Below are positions 35,655 through 44,693 of a stretch of DNA of 64,000 bases, piece after piece. The notes below the pieces were generated by a model. It did no database searches and had not been told where the DNA came from. It saw only the letters and a list, made by a program, of their open reading frames with translations. Position 1 is the first letter of the stretch. The number at the start of each line of letters is the position of its first letter. The DNA is from Propioniciclava coleopterorum. Its GTDB lineage: Bacteria > Actinomycetota > Actinomycetes > Propionibacteriales > Propionibacteriaceae. The position numbers and the translations under genes are program-made. The stretch is from contig NZ_CP049865.1 in assembly GCF_011393335.1 (NCBI RefSeq), positions 248,001-312,000 on the forward strand, written 5' to 3'.

Positions 35655-37136
35655 ATGATCCCCTACGCCAACCCGATCCTCGATTCCGATTTCCCCGACC
35701 CGGACGTCACCCGGTTCGGGGATTCGTTCGTCCTGGTCGCGTCGAGCTTCAACCGCACCCCCGGACTCCCGATCCTCACCTCCGACAACCTGGTCGACTG
35801 GAGCTACGCGAGCCACGCGCTGGCCGCCGTGCCCCCCGCCGTGGGCCACTTCGACCTCCCGCGCCGCGGCGGCGGCGTGTGGGCGCCGTCGATCCGCACG
35901 CACGAGGGCCGCCTGGTGGTCGTCTACCCCGACCCCGACCACGGCATCTTCGTGACGACCGCGCCCGCGCCGCAGGGTCCGTGGACCGAGCCGCACCTGC
36001 TGATCCCGGGCCAGGGGCTCATCGACCCGTGCCCGCTGTGGGACGACGACGGCCGCGCCTACCTGGTGTTCGGGTGGGCCCGCAGCCGCGCCGGGTTCAA
36101 GAACCGGCTCAGCGTCGTCGAGGTCGATCCGGGCCTGACGACGCCGATCGGCCCCCTCCGCACCGTGATCGACGGCGACGCGATCGAGGGCATGATCACC
36201 GTGGAGGGCCCGAAGTTCTACCGGCGCGACGGCTGGTACTGGATCTTCGCCCCCGCCGGCGGCGTGGCGACCGGGCATCAGGTCGTGTTCCGCTCCCGCT
36301 CGGTCTGGGGGCCCTACGAGCATCGCATCGTCCTGGAGCAGGGCGACAGCCCCGTGAACGGGCCGCACCAGGGCGGCTGGGTGACCGCGCCGGACGGCAG
36401 CGACTGGTTCGTCCACTTCCAGGACCGCGGCCCCTACGGCCGGGTCGTGCACCTGCAGCCGATGGGCTGGGGCGCCGACGGCTGGCCGTGGATGGGCGAC
36501 GAGGGGACCCCCGTGCTGACGTGGCCGCGCGGCGCGGAGACCCGGCCCGCCTCGGCGGGCGAGCCCGATCGCGCCGACGACTTCACCGGCCCGCTCAACC
36601 CCGCCTGGCACTGGCAGGCGACGCCCGGGGCGGACTGGGCGCGCTGCGCCGGAGGCGTCCTGAGCCTCGAACTGGTGCCCCACCCCACCACCGAACTGCG
36701 CACCTTCCCGGGGATGCTGGGCCAGTCCCTGCCCGGCTACCCGTGCGAGGTCGAGGTCGAGGTCGACCTGGACGCCGACGCGCCGGACGGCTCGCGCGCC
36801 GGGCTCGCCGTGTTCGGCCACGCCTACGCGTTCGTCGGGCTGGAGCGCCGCGCCGGTGCGACGTACGCGATCCGGGTCAGCAGCGCCGAGCTGGGGGCCG
36901 AGACCGTCGAGGAGGCCGTCGCGTGCGCCGGACCCCTGCGGGTGCGGCTCGTGACGGACGCCGCCGCCCGGGTGACGCTCGGCGCGCAGGGTGCCGGCGC
37001 GGCGTTGCCCGAGGCGACGTTCCAGGCCACCGAGGCGCACTGGATCGGCTCGGACCTGTGCCTGTTCGCCCAGCGTCCCATCGGCACGCCCGCCGCGCGG
37101 GCGAGCTTCACGGGCTGGCGCCTCACGCGGATCTGA
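35655..37136 (+). CDS. glycoside hydrolase family 43 protein
   Basis: A 493-residue intracellular glycosidase with no signal peptide. The five-bladed propeller has the GH43 general base in DSDFPDPDVTRFGDSF (about residue 12-14), the pKa-modulating aspartate in GLIDPCPLWDDDGRAYLVF, and the general acid glutamate in ITVEGPKFYRRDGWYW. A C-terminal beta-sandwich (about 310-493; DDFTGPLNPAWHWQATPG) is the accessory domain seen in beta-xylosidase/arabinofuranosidase subfamilies. The likely substrates are short xylo- or arabino-oligosaccharides, by family. A palindromic operator lies over the promoter, and the convergent neighbour is a LacI-type regulator fusion. GGAG precedes ATG 35655. Confidence 0.88.
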   Translation: MIPYANPILDSDFPDPDVTRFGDSFVLVASSFNRTPGLPILTSDNLVDWSYASHALAAVPPAVGHFDLPRRGGGVWAPSIRTHEGRLVVVYPDPDHGIFVTTAPAPQGPWTEPHLLIPGQGLIDPCPLWDDDGRAYLVFGWARSRAGFKNRLSVVEVDPGLTTPIGPLRTVIDGDAIEGMITVEGPKFYRRDGWYWIFAPAGGVATGHQVVFRSRSVWGPYEHRIVLEQGDSPVNGPHQGGWVTAPDGSDWFVHFQDRGPYGRVVHLQPMGWGADGWPWMGDEGTPVLTWPRGAETRPASAGEPDRADDFTGPLNPAWHWQATPGADWARCAGGVLSLELVPHPTTELRTFPGMLGQSLPGYPCEVEVEVDLDADAPDGSRAGLAVFGHAYAFVGLERRAGATYAIRVSSAELGAETVEEAVACAGPLRVRLVTDAAARVTLGAQGAGAALPEATFQATEAHWIGSDLCLFAQRPIGTPAARASFTGWRLTRI

Positions 37137-37142
37137 GCCGGC

Positions 37143-37173
37143 GGCGTCCCGGGCGGTGAGCGTCCGGGACGCC
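37143..37173. terminator. bidirectional terminator between GH43 and the LacI fusion
   Basis: GGCGTCCCGG pairs perfectly with CCGGGACGCC around an 11-nt loop between convergent genes. Confidence 0.75.
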
Positions 37174-37184
37174 GGCGCGCCCGG

Positions 37185-39089
37185 TCAGGTCGCGCGGGTC
37201 AGTTCGTCGATCTCGTCGCGGTCCAGCAGCGCGTCCAGCAGCAACACCCGCAGGCCCAGCGTGAGGCTCTCCCCCGCCGGCAGCGTCAGGGGCCGGTCCC
37301 ACGCCAGCGACGGCCCCAGGCCGGTGTAGTCGGAGGTGCGGCCGAACCACGGCCGCTCCTCGCCGGGCAGCTGGGTGAAGACGACGGTGAGCGGGTCCTG
37401 GGCGTTGACGCCGGCGACCCACGGGACGACGCGGCCGTTGATGGCGGGTTCGCCCTCGCCGTCGGGCGCGATCAGGCGCTCGACCCGGCCCTCGGCGAAC
37501 CGCCAGAACAGCCCGGCGTACCCGGCGCCGGGGCGTCCCCGGACGCCCGGGCTGGAGAACGTGAGGTCGCCGCTGGACGCGGTGAGCACCGAGCGCCACG
37601 TGAGGGCCCAGCCGCCGCCGTCCGGCAGCAGCGACGCGGAGAGCTTCCGCTGCTCCTCCAGCAGCACCTCCCCGGTCTGGGTCAGCCAGGCGAGGCGCTC
37701 CTCCAGGGCGGCCTCGTCGCCCTCGACGACCCGGTGGTCCTGGACGATCTGCTGGCCGTGGTTGGGCAGCAGCGTCGCGCCCGAGCCCGGGACGTAGGTG
37801 CGGCCGCCCCAGAACGAGGTGCCGTTGACCTCCGGCGGCGCGAGCGAGAGGCCGTACTGGTGGCGGTGGTTCTCCGGATGGGCCGCCGTCACCACGCGGC
37901 CGCCCAGCGTCCGGAGGGGATGGAGGTACGGGCGACGGGCGTGCACCGTGGGCATGCCCGAGCCGTCGTGGTAGGCGGCCAACTCGAGGTCGCCGGCGAG
38001 CAGGGCCTCGCGCCCGGCGGTGGTGCGCCACTGCGGCGGGATCGCCGCGCGTCCGCGCTGCCTCTGGTGCGCCGCCCGGGACTTGGCGGCCGGGGCGGCC
38101 CCCGTGGAGTTACGCGCGACCAAGCGCGGGGCGAACGGGGCGCCGGCCGGCTGCTCCGAGCCCGTCAGCAGCCCGGCCAACTGCTGCCAGGCCAGGTCGC
38201 CCAGGGCGCGGTGCCCGACGCCCAGCGTGGTCAGCGCCGGCAGCGCGAAGCCGGCCAGGTCGATGTCGTCGAAGCCGACCACGGACACGTCGCGCGGCAC
38301 GGAGACCCCGACCTGACCGAAGTGGCTCAGCAGGCCGAACGCGACCAGATCGTTGAACGCCACCACCGCGCTCGCGCCGGTGTCCAGCACCCGCGGCGCG
38401 GCCTCGAAGCCGTCCTGCATCTGGTAGCCGGCGCGCAGCGAGACGACCCGCAGGTACGGGTGGTCGGCCTGCACCTCCTCCCAGGCGTCGCGCCGGGCGC
38501 GGTCGCCTGAGCTCTCGGCCGGGCCGCCCAGGTAGACGATGTCCTGGTGCCCCAGCCCGATGAGGTGGTCGACGGCGATGTGGATGCCGGCGCGGTAGTC
38601 GATGGTGAGTCCGGGCGGGCAGACGGCGGAGCCGGCGGGGCGCCCGACCACGAGCGCCGGCTGGATCTCGGCCAGGGTGGGCACCAGCGCCTCGTCGGTG
38701 GCGCGCGGCGAGACCCACAGCACGGCGTCGCAGCGGGCGCGCGCGTCCCGGGCCATCTGCAGTTCGAGGTCGGGGTCGGGACCGGTCTCGGTGACCAGCA
38801 CGCGGTAGCCGGCCGCCGAGGCCGACTCCATGATCCCCTCGACGATCCGCTGGAACATCGGGTTGCCGAGCTCGGGCACGAGCACGGCGATCGCCTGGGT
38901 GCGCCCCAGCGACAGCGAGCGCGCGGCGCTGCTGGGGTGGTAGGCCAGCTCGGACGCGACCCGCCGGACGCGCTCGGCGAGCACGGGGTCGACGGTGGTC
39001 TGGCCGTTCATCACGCGCGACACGGTCGCCGGCGACACCGCCGCGGCCTTCGCGACATCGCTGATCGTTACTCGGGCTCGTTCCGCCAC
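37185..39089 (-). CDS. LacI family regulator fused to a C-terminal DUF6807 (PmoA-like) domain
   Basis: A 634-residue protein, almost twice the usual LacI length. Residues 1-55 hold the helix-turn-helix (TISDVAKAAAVSPATVSRVM). Residues 60-335 form a sugar-binding-type effector domain (IAVLVPELGNPMFQRIVEGI; VVAFNDLVAFGLL; VVGFDDIDLAGF). After a basic linker (RAAHQRQRGRAAIPPQWR), residues ~365-630 match the DUF6807/PmoA-like domain: LHPLRTLGGRVVTAAHPENH, then RHQYGLSLAPPEVNGTSFWG. The latter corresponds to the HHRG...NGxxFW signature of that family. Starts at GTG. The DUF6807 part may bind or modify a sugar-like ligand; this is inference. It probably represses the convergent GH43 gene through the palindrome at 35575. 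Confidence 0.88.
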   Translation of the reverse strand: MAERARVTISDVAKAAAVSPATVSRVMNGQTTVDPVLAERVRRVASELAYHPSSAARSLSLGRTQAIAVLVPELGNPMFQRIVEGIMESASAAGYRVLVTETGPDPDLELQMARDARARCDAVLWVSPRATDEALVPTLAEIQPALVVGRPAGSAVCPPGLTIDYRAGIHIAVDHLIGLGHQDIVYLGGPAESSGDRARRDAWEEVQADHPYLRVVSLRAGYQMQDGFEAAPRVLDTGASAVVAFNDLVAFGLLSHFGQVGVSVPRDVSVVGFDDIDLAGFALPALTTLGVGHRALGDLAWQQLAGLLTGSEQPAGAPFAPRLVARNSTGAAPAAKSRAAHQRQRGRAAIPPQWRTTAGREALLAGDLELAAYHDGSGMPTVHARRPYLHPLRTLGGRVVTAAHPENHRHQYGLSLAPPEVNGTSFWGGRTYVPGSGATLLPNHGQQIVQDHRVVEGDEAALEERLAWLTQTGEVLLEEQRKLSASLLPDGGGWALTWRSVLTASSGDLTFSSPGVRGRPGAGYAGLFWRFAEGRVERLIAPDGEGEPAINGRVVPWVAGVNAQDPLTVVFTQLPGEERPWFGRTSDYTGLGPSLAWDRPLTLPAGESLTLGLRVLLLDALLDRDEIDELTRAT

Positions 39090-39141
39090 AGTGGTGCTTC
39101 AGTCCTCACGCTCGGCGCCTCGACGTTGAGGCGACGGTTGC

Positions 39142-39345
39142 TCAGGCCTGCTCGATCTCCGTGCCGGCGGACTGGCTGCGGCGGAACCACTCGGGACCCA
39201 TCACGATGAGCGCCACGACCGCAGAGATGGCGAGCGGAATGCCCAGGACTAGCGCGCCGATGTTCCACAGCGTCGGGTCGTACACCTCGGGCCAGCCCGG
39301 GACGGTGTGCGTTTCCAGTAGGGGGAACAGGGCGACATGCGACAT
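39142..39345 (-). CDS. hypothetical small membrane protein
   Basis: A 67-residue protein with one hydrophobic segment (IGALVLGIPLAISAVVALIV) and a short polar tail (GPEWFRRSQSAGTEIEQA). The N-terminus MSHVALFPLLETHTVPGWPE has no signal-peptidase site. It starts at ATG 39345 with TAGCAT seven bases upstream. It is divergent from pyrR, with about 90 bp shared between them. No function assigned. Confidence 0.65.
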   Translation of the reverse strand: MSHVALFPLLETHTVPGWPEVYDPTLWNIGALVLGIPLAISAVVALIVMGPEWFRRSQSAGTEIEQA

Positions 39346-39352
39346 GCGCGAA

Positions 39353-39358
39353 ATGCTA
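39353..39358 (-). promoter_or_regulatory. -10 box for the small membrane protein gene (leaderless)
   Basis: TAGCAT on the minus strand lies seven bases before the ATG at 39345, without a Shine-Dalgarno sequence. Confidence 0.4.
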
Positions 39359-39417
39359 GCGGACAACTGAGATAGATTGGTCCCTCGATCGGCGCGGGGT
39401 CTCCCGCGTCCGTTTCG

Positions 39418-39429
39418 AGTCGGAGGGGC
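39418..39429 (+). promoter_or_regulatory. possible PyrR-binding RNA element overlapping the pyrR ribosome binding site
   Basis: AGTCGGAGGGGC just before the pyrR start resembles the PyrR anti-antiterminator loop consensus (ARUCCNGNGAGGYU) with one base missing, and it contains the GGAGG Shine-Dalgarno sequence. In mycobacteria PyrR is thought to repress by blocking translation at such a site. A similar control here is inferred. Confidence 0.35.
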
Positions 39430-39436
39430 AACCAGG

Positions 39437-39985
39437 TTGAGCGCAGCAGGCGACTCCCGGGTCATCTGGGACAGTGACGACATCTCCCGGGCGTTGAAGC
39501 GCATCGCCCACCACATCCTCGAGTCCAACAAGGGCGGCGACGACCTGCTGCTGCTGGGGATCCGCACCCGCGGCGTCCCCCTGGCGCACCGGTTGGGCGC
39601 GGCGATCGCGCAGGCCGAGGCCGACGTGCCGGTCGGGGAACTCGACATCACCATGTACCGCGACGACCTGCGGCGGAACCCGACGCGCGCGGTCGGCCCG
39701 ACGCGGGTGCCGGTGTCGGTGGATGGCCGCACGGTGGTCCTGGTGGACGACGTGCTCTTCTCCGGACGCACCATCGCCGCGGCCATGGAGGCGCTGAAGG
39801 ATCTGGGACGCCCGAAGGCGATCCGGTTGGCCGTCCTCATCGACCGGGGACGCCGCGAGCTGCCGATCCAGGCCGACTACGTGGGCAAGGACCTGCCCAC
39901 CGCGCCCGACGAGCACGTCCGCGTCACGCTGGCCGAGACCGACGGCGAGGACCTGGTCACCATCGTCTCCGCGAAGGGGGCCTGA
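39437..39985 (+). CDS. pyrR: bifunctional pyrimidine operon regulator PyrR / uracil phosphoribosyltransferase
   Basis: A 182-residue PRTase-fold protein that binds pyr mRNA when UMP is high and has weak uracil phosphoribosyltransferase activity. The PRPP loop is [18 protein letters not shown] (about 94-112). [20 protein letters not shown] at the N-terminus and [16 protein letters not shown] fit the family. The start is TTG 39437 with GGAGG ten bases upstream; the longer open frame to 39377 has no homology. Its stop overlaps the pyrB start (TGATG). First gene of pyrR-pyrB-pyrC. Confidence 0.93.
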   Translation: MSAAGDSRVIWDSDDISRALKRIAHHILESNKGGDDLLLLGIRTRGVPLAHRLGAAIAQAEADVPVGELDITMYRDDLRRNPTRAVGPTRVPVSVDGRTVVLVDDVLFSGRTIAAAMEALKDLGRPKAIRLAVLIDRGRRELPIQADYVGKDLPTAPDEHVRVTLAETDGEDLVTIVSAKGA

Positions 39986-40923
39986 TGCGTCACCTGCTGA
40001 GCGCGGCCGACCTGAGCCGCGACGAGGTCGTCTCGCTGCTGGACGTGGCCGAGGAGATGCACGAGGTGCAGCGCCGGCCCATCAAGAAGATCCCCGCGCT
40101 GCGCGGCCGCACCATCATCAACATGTTCTTCGAGGACTCCACCCGGACGCGTTCCTCGTTCGAGATCGCCGGCAAGTGGATGAGCGCCGACACCATCAAC
40201 GTGTCCGGCAAGGGATCCAGCGTCAGCAAGGGCGAGTCCCTGCGCGACACGATGATGACCCTGGACGCCATGGGCGTGGACTGCTTCGTGATCCGGCACG
40301 GCTCCTCCGGTGCCGTCGCGCAGGCGGCCGGGTGGGTGAAGGCGCACGTCGTCAACGCCGGGGACGGCCAGCACGAGCACCCGACCCAGGCGCTGCTGGA
40401 CGCCTACACGATGCGCCGCCACTTCCGCGACCAGAGGCTGGCGGAGGGCTTCGCCGGCAAGCGGATCGCCATCGTCGGCGACCTGCTGCACAGCCGGGTG
40501 GTGCGCAGCAACGTTCTGCTGCAGCGCACCCTCGGCGGCCAGGTCACCCTCGTCGCTCCCCCGACGCTGCTCCCGACCGGGGTGGAGCGCTGGGGCGTCA
40601 ACGTCACCAGCGACTTCGACTCGGTGCTGGAGCGCGCCGACGTGGTCATGATGCTGCGCGTCCAGCGGGAGCGGATGTCGGGCGGCTTCTTCCCCACGGC
40701 GCGCGAGTACGCCACCGACTACGGGCTGACGCCGCAGCGGCTGGCCCGGCTCAAGCCCACCGCCGCGATCATGCACCCGGGCCCGATGAACCGCGGCGTC
40801 GAGATCTCCAGCGAGGCGGCCGACGCGGCCTCGTCCCGGGTGCTGGACCAGGTTTCCGCGGGCGTGGCCGTCCGCATGAGCGTGCTGTACCACCTGCTGG
40901 GTGGGGAAGGAGAGGCCCGATGA
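39985..40923 (+). CDS. pyrB: aspartate carbamoyltransferase catalytic subunit
   Basis: A 312-residue enzyme joining carbamoyl phosphate and aspartate, the second step of pyrimidine synthesis. The carbamoyl-phosphate site [16 protein letters not shown] is at about 48-63, and [12 protein letters not shown] and [11 protein letters not shown] are family segments. The C-terminus has [12 protein letters not shown]. The start shares a base with the pyrR stop and the stop overlaps the pyrC ATG, so pyrR-pyrB-pyrC is translated as a unit. No pyrI regulatory subunit is present, as usual in actinobacteria. Confidence 0.97.
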   Translation: MRHLLSAADLSRDEVVSLLDVAEEMHEVQRRPIKKIPALRGRTIINMFFEDSTRTRSSFEIAGKWMSADTINVSGKGSSVSKGESLRDTMMTLDAMGVDCFVIRHGSSGAVAQAAGWVKAHVVNAGDGQHEHPTQALLDAYTMRRHFRDQRLAEGFAGKRIAIVGDLLHSRVVRSNVLLQRTLGGQVTLVAPPTLLPTGVERWGVNVTSDFDSVLERADVVMMLRVQRERMSGGFFPTAREYATDYGLTPQRLARLKPTAAIMHPGPMNRGVEISSEAADAASSRVLDQVSAGVAVRMSVLYHLLGGEGEAR

Positions 40924-42182
40924 GCCTGCTGATCACCGGGGCCACCCTGGCCGACGGCACCACGACCGACCTGGCCGTCGCCGACGGCCGGCTGATCGAT
41001 CCGGCCGACGCGCCGGCCGACGCCGAACGCATCGACGCCGCCGGGCTGCTGGCCCTGCCCGGTCTGGTCGACCTGCACGCGCACCTGCGCGAGCCGGGCC
41101 ACGAGGACGCCGAGACGGTCGACTCCGGCACGCAGGCGGCCGCCCGCGGCGGCTACACCGCCGTGTTCGCGATGCCCAACCTCGACCCGACCACGGACAC
41201 CGGCGAGGCGGTCGCCCACCTGCTGGAGATCGTCGCCCGCGACGCGCACTGCGAGGTCGTCCCGATCGGCGCGGTGACCAAGGGACGCGAGGGCACCGAG
41301 CTCGCCGAGCTCGGGCTGATGGCCGCCCGCGGCGTCACGATGTTCTCCGACGACGGCGCCTGCGTCGACGACGCGCTGATCATGCGCCGGGCGCTGACCT
41401 ACCTCAAGCCGTTCGGCGGCGTCGTCGCGCAGCACGCGCAGGATCCCCGCCTGGCGGGCCCCGGCGCCTGCTGCCACGAGTCGGAGATCTCCGGACGCCT
41501 CGGGCTGCCCGGCTGGCCGAGCGTCGCCGAGTCGACGATCATCGCCCGCGACGTCCAGCTGGCCGAGTTCACCGGTGGGCGCTACCACGCCTGTCACATC
41601 TCGACCGCGGAGAGCGTGGACGTGATCCGCTGGGCCAAGAAGCGCGGCGTCGACGTCACCGCCGAGGTCACGCCGCACCACCTGCTGCTGGACACCCCGC
41701 ACGTGGAGGGCTTCGACACCACCTTCAAGGTCAACCCGCCGCTGCGGACGTCCGAGCACATCGAGGCGCTGCGCGAGGCGCTGGCCGACGGCACGATCGA
41801 CGTGGTCGCCACCGACCACGCGCCGCACGCGCAGCAGGACAAGGACCACCCCTTCGACGTCGCCTCCCCCGGCATGCTCGGGCTCGAGCAGTCGCTGGCG
41901 GTCGTCGTGGACGTCATGGTGAACTCCGGCCGCATGGACTGGGCGACCCTGGTCGAGCGGATGTCCGCCGCGCCGGCCCGGATCGGCCGGCTCGCAACGC
42001 AGGGGCGTCCGCTCGCGGTGGGCGAGCCCGCCCACCTGGTCCTGGTCGACCCGTCCCGCCGCGCGACCGTGGACCGGTCGGCGTCGGCGTCCCGCTCGCG
42101 CAACAACCCGTACCACGGCGTCGACCTCCCCGACCCGGTCCAGCTGACCGTGTGGCGGGGCGGTGTCACGTGGAGGCGCTGA
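40920..42182 (+). CDS. pyrC: dihydroorotase
   Basis: A 420-residue amidohydrolase that cyclises carbamoyl aspartate to dihydroorotate. Metal ligands are seen in [16 protein letters not shown] (HxH), in the histidines of [11 protein letters not shown] and [10 protein letters not shown], and in the aspartate of [26 protein letters not shown] is the substrate loop. It is of the type I class typical of Gram-positives. ATG 40920 overlaps the pyrB stop (ATGA). The GTG of the next gene lies 13 bp before its stop. Confidence 0.96.
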   Translation: MSLLITGATLADGTTTDLAVADGRLIDPADAPADAERIDAAGLLALPGLVDLHAHLREPGHEDAETVDSGTQAAARGGYTAVFAMPNLDPTTDTGEAVAHLLEIVARDAHCEVVPIGAVTKGREGTELAELGLMAARGVTMFSDDGACVDDALIMRRALTYLKPFGGVVAQHAQDPRLAGPGACCHESEISGRLGLPGWPSVAESTIIARDVQLAEFTGGRYHACHISTAESVDVIRWAKKRGVDVTAEVTPHHLLLDTPHVEGFDTTFKVNPPLRTSEHIEALREALADGTIDVVATDHAPHAQQDKDHPFDVASPGMLGLEQSLAVVVDVMVNSGRMDWATLVERMSAAPARIGRLATQGRPLAVGEPAHLVLVDPSRRATVDRSASASRSRNNPYHGVDLPDPVQLTVWRGGVTWRR

Positions 42183-42889
42183 CCCCGACCCGCACCCCTG
42201 CACCGCCGCGCCCCGAGCCGCGCGTCCGGTGGCTCGCGCGCCGGCTCGCGCCGCTGGCGTACCTGCCGTTGTTCCTGGGCTGGTACTTCCTGCTGGAGGG
42301 CCGCCCCGCGGCGGGGATGATCGACGTGTCCAGCCCGCTGGACGCCCTGATCCCGTTCGACGAGCGCTGGATCGTGGGCTACCTCGCCTGGTTCGTGTAC
42401 CTGCTCGGCTTCGTGGCGTGGCTGTACGTCAAGGACTGGCGCGCCGGCGCGGAGATCCCCCGCCTCGCCTTCTTCCTGATCGTCGGCATGACGGCGTGCC
42501 TGATCGGCTACACGCTGTGGCCCTCCACCCAGACGCTGCGTCCGGAGGTGTACCCGCGCCCGGGCCCGCTCACCGACCTCGTCGCCGGCCTGCAGGGCTT
42601 CGACGACCCCTCGAACGTCTTCCCGAGCCTGCACGTCTACACCTCCCTGGTGGTCGCGTTCTGCCTGGCGGCGAGCCGGTACGTGCGCCGCCGCTGGGTG
42701 AAGGCGGCCTCGTGGGCGTTGTGCCTGGTGATCGCGGCGTCCACGTGCTTCCTCAAGCAGCACTCGATCCTGGACGCCTTCGGCGCGGCCGCCCTGTTCG
42801 GCCTGGTGTGGCTGGCGTGGCGCGCCTGGACCCGGCGCGCGTGGACCCGGCGGCGCGCCGGAACGAGCCCAGCCCCCGCGAGCGAGTAA
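42170..42889 (+). CDS. PAP2 superfamily phosphatase-like membrane protein
   Basis: A 239-residue protein with about six membrane segments. The phosphatase motifs of the PAP2 superfamily are visible: NVFPSLHVYTS (PSxH) at about 147-157 and CFLKQHSILDAFGA (HxxxD) at about 190-203. The first RP motif is weak, as in PAP2_3/inositol-ceramide-type members. It probably removes phosphate from a lipid on the outer face of the membrane. It starts at GTG inside the end of pyrC (13-bp overlap). The C-terminus WTRRAWTRRRAGTS shows a small in-frame duplication. Followed by a repeat array. Confidence 0.8.
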   Translation: MEALTPTRTPAPPRPEPRVRWLARRLAPLAYLPLFLGWYFLLEGRPAAGMIDVSSPLDALIPFDERWIVGYLAWFVYLLGFVAWLYVKDWRAGAEIPRLAFFLIVGMTACLIGYTLWPSTQTLRPEVYPRPGPLTDLVAGLQGFDDPSNVFPSLHVYTSLVVAFCLAASRYVRRRWVKAASWALCLVIAASTCFLKQHSILDAFGAAALFGLVWLAWRAWTRRAWTRRRAGTSPAPASE

Positions 42890-42890
42890 C

Positions 42891-43010
42891 CGCCCCCGCA
42901 CGCGACGAGCCGCCCCCGCTCGCGACAAGCCGCCCCCACTCGCGACAAGCCGCCCCCACTCGCGACAAGCCGCCCCCGCAAGCGACCAAACGCCCCCGTT
43001 CGGGTCAGTC
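42891..43010. repeat. 20-bp tandem repeat array after the PAP2 gene
   Basis: Six contiguous units of 20 bp with consensus CGCCCCCRCTCGCGACAAGC. Units 2-4 are nearly identical and the outer ones diverge. There are no spacers between units. The array is non-coding, begins two bases after the PAP2 stop, and runs into the inverted repeat at 42999-43042. Nothing else is recognised up to the uxuB-like gene at 43176. Confidence 0.75.
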
Positions 43011-43042
43011 GCCCCGTAGGAACGGGGGCAACTGACCTGAAC
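42999..43042. terminator. long imperfect hairpin downstream of the repeat array
   Basis: GTTCGGGTCAGTCGCCCC pairs with GGGGGCAACTGACCTGAAC, with two differences, around a short GTAGGAAC-containing loop. It lies between the convergent PAP2 and UxuB-like genes and may end transcription from either side. The right arm is followed by a partial further copy (GAACGGGGGCAACTG). Confidence 0.6.
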
Positions 43043-43175
43043 GGGGGCAACTGGAACGGGAGCGCCCGTCAGCAGGCACTCAGCGCGCGGGCACGTCGGC
43101 GCGCCGACCGCACCGGCACGCAGCGCCCATGGCGCGCCTGCGCCCTTCAGCAACCGCATGCGCGTGCAGCGGGGC

Positions 43176-44546
43176 TCAGGCCGCGGCGGCCTCCAGCTCG
43201 CGGGCCAGCGCCAGGATCGACTCCCGGGCGCCGGCGTCGTCGATGCCGAGGTAGTCGGACGCCTTCGCCACCGACTCCTCCAGCGTCCCGGCGCCGATGG
43301 ACGCGACCACGTCGGCCTTGGCGTCGTTGACCGGGGCGCCCAGACCGCGGGTGTGCAGCACCCAGGCGGCGACCGCCCGCTCGGCGCCGATGGGCTCGCC
43401 GCCCGCGGCGCGTTCCGCGTTCAGCGCCGGGACGATGCGGATCGGGATCTTCACCGAGCCGTCGGCGGCGATGCGGGAGAGCTGGTCCTTCATGCGCGGG
43501 TTGCCGAAGCGCTCCAGCAGCGCGGCGCGGTAGGCGTCCACCTCGGCGGCGGGCAGCGGCAGGTGCTTGGCGGCGACGTCCCACCACTGATCGACCCACC
43601 CGGCCACCACCGGGTCGCTGATCGCCTCGTAGACGGTCGGACGCCCGACGATGGTCGCCGCGTACGCCATCAGCGAGTGCGAGCCGTTGAGCAGCCACAG
43701 CTTGCGCAGTTCGTGCGGGGTGATGTCGTCGACGAACTGGACGCCGGCGTCCTCCCACGCGGGGCGTCCGGCCTTGAAGTCGCCGGCGATGACCCACTCG
43801 GTGAACGGCTCGGTGGCCACCGCGGCGGGGTCCTCGATGCCCCGGTCGGCGGCCAGCGCTTCGCGGGCCTCCTCGGAGATCGACGGGGTGATCCGGTCCA
43901 CCATCGTCGTCGCGAACCCGACGTTGTCGGCCATCCAGTCGGACAGGGTGGGGTCCACGGCGGCGGCCAGCGAGGTGAGGACGCCCGCGACCATGTGGCC
44001 GTTGTCCGGGACGTTGTCGCCGGGCAGGAAGGTGATCGGGCCGGCGCCGGCCTCGCGGCGCGCCAGCAGGCCGGCCACGAACTTGCCGGGGGCGGTGGTC
44101 ACCGCGGTGAGGTCGCCGGCCTTCAGGGCGGCCACGTCGGCCTGCACGGCCTCGGCGCTCAGGTCCACGCCGCCGTCGGCGCCGGGCAAGTAGCCCGCCT
44201 CGGTGATCGTGGAACTGACGATGGCGACCGCGGGGTCGCGGAAGTACTCGACGAACCGGGCGACGTCGCTGCCGCTGTGCGTGGCCGAGATCGCGCTGAT
44301 CACCTCGTAGTCGTTGCCCTCGGGGTTCTGCACGATGAGCTCGTACAGGCCGTCCTGCTCGGCCATGGCCTCGGCCATCGCCACCGAGCGTCCGGTGAAG
44401 GCGGCGATCCCCCACTGTGCGGCGTCCGGCGCCTTCTCGGTGTACATGGCCTCGTGGGCGCGGAAGAAGTTGCCCAGACCGAGATGGACGATGCGGACGG
44501 GTGCGGCGGGCCGGCCGTCCTGGGCGCGGGTGAGTCGACGGGTCAC
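43176..44546 (-). CDS. uxuB: mannitol dehydrogenase family oxidoreductase, probable fructuronate reductase
   Basis: A 456-residue NAD(P)-dependent enzyme of the long-chain mannitol dehydrogenase family. The nucleotide-binding start is VRIVHLGLGNFFRAHEAMY, and the catalytic K-x5-N-x2-H pattern appears as RKLWLLNGSHSLMAY. The family includes mannitol, mannonate (UxuB) and altronate (UxaB) oxidoreductases. I assign fructuronate reductase because glucuronate isomerase is in the same locus. It starts at GTG with AGAAAGG upstream. It is divergent from a LarA-family gene, with a 147-bp gap holding GGCAAC half-sites also found before the regulator and uxaC. UxaB remains possible. Confidence 0.82.
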   Translation of the reverse strand: MTRRLTRAQDGRPAAPVRIVHLGLGNFFRAHEAMYTEKAPDAAQWGIAAFTGRSVAMAEAMAEQDGLYELIVQNPEGNDYEVISAISATHSGSDVARFVEYFRDPAVAIVSSTITEAGYLPGADGGVDLSAEAVQADVAALKAGDLTAVTTAPGKFVAGLLARREAGAGPITFLPGDNVPDNGHMVAGVLTSLAAAVDPTLSDWMADNVGFATTMVDRITPSISEEAREALAADRGIEDPAAVATEPFTEWVIAGDFKAGRPAWEDAGVQFVDDITPHELRKLWLLNGSHSLMAYAATIVGRPTVYEAISDPVVAGWVDQWWDVAAKHLPLPAAEVDAYRAALLERFGNPRMKDQLSRIAADGSVKIPIRIVPALNAERAAGGEPIGAERAVAAWVLHTRGLGAPVNDAKADVVASIGAGTLEESVAKASDYLGIDDAGARESILALARELEAAAA

Positions 44547-44600
44547 GTCAAGGCCTTTCTGGTGCGGGCAACAAACCCTTGCAGCCTACGGTGGCGTCAC

Positions 44601-44615
44601 TTGCCATCGCGGCAA
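44601..44615. promoter_or_regulatory. inverted repeat in the uxuB-larA intergenic region
   Basis: TTGCCATCGCGGCAA is a 5-5-5 inverted repeat between the divergent genes. Its half-site TTGCC also occurs in the palindrome before the lacI-type gene. It is a candidate binding site for the locus regulator. Confidence 0.45.
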
Positions 44616-44638
44616 ACGGGCCGAACTGGACCATTGTT

Positions 44639-44652
44639 GGCAACCGGTGGCC
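44639..44652. promoter_or_regulatory. candidate operator before the LarA-family gene
   Basis: GGCAACCGGTGGCC is a near-palindrome with one mismatch against the perfect GGCAACAAGTTGCC found before the lacI-type gene. It lies 41 bp before the LarA-family start. A further GGCAACCGAT half-site follows at 44660. Confidence 0.5.
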
Positions 44653-44693
44653 GTAAGCTGGCAACCGATCTCACCACCACGCAGGAGGACGCC

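Noticed and set aside
42891-43010. CRISPR array
   Set aside because: The 20-bp units are contiguous with no unique spacers, and no cas gene is near.
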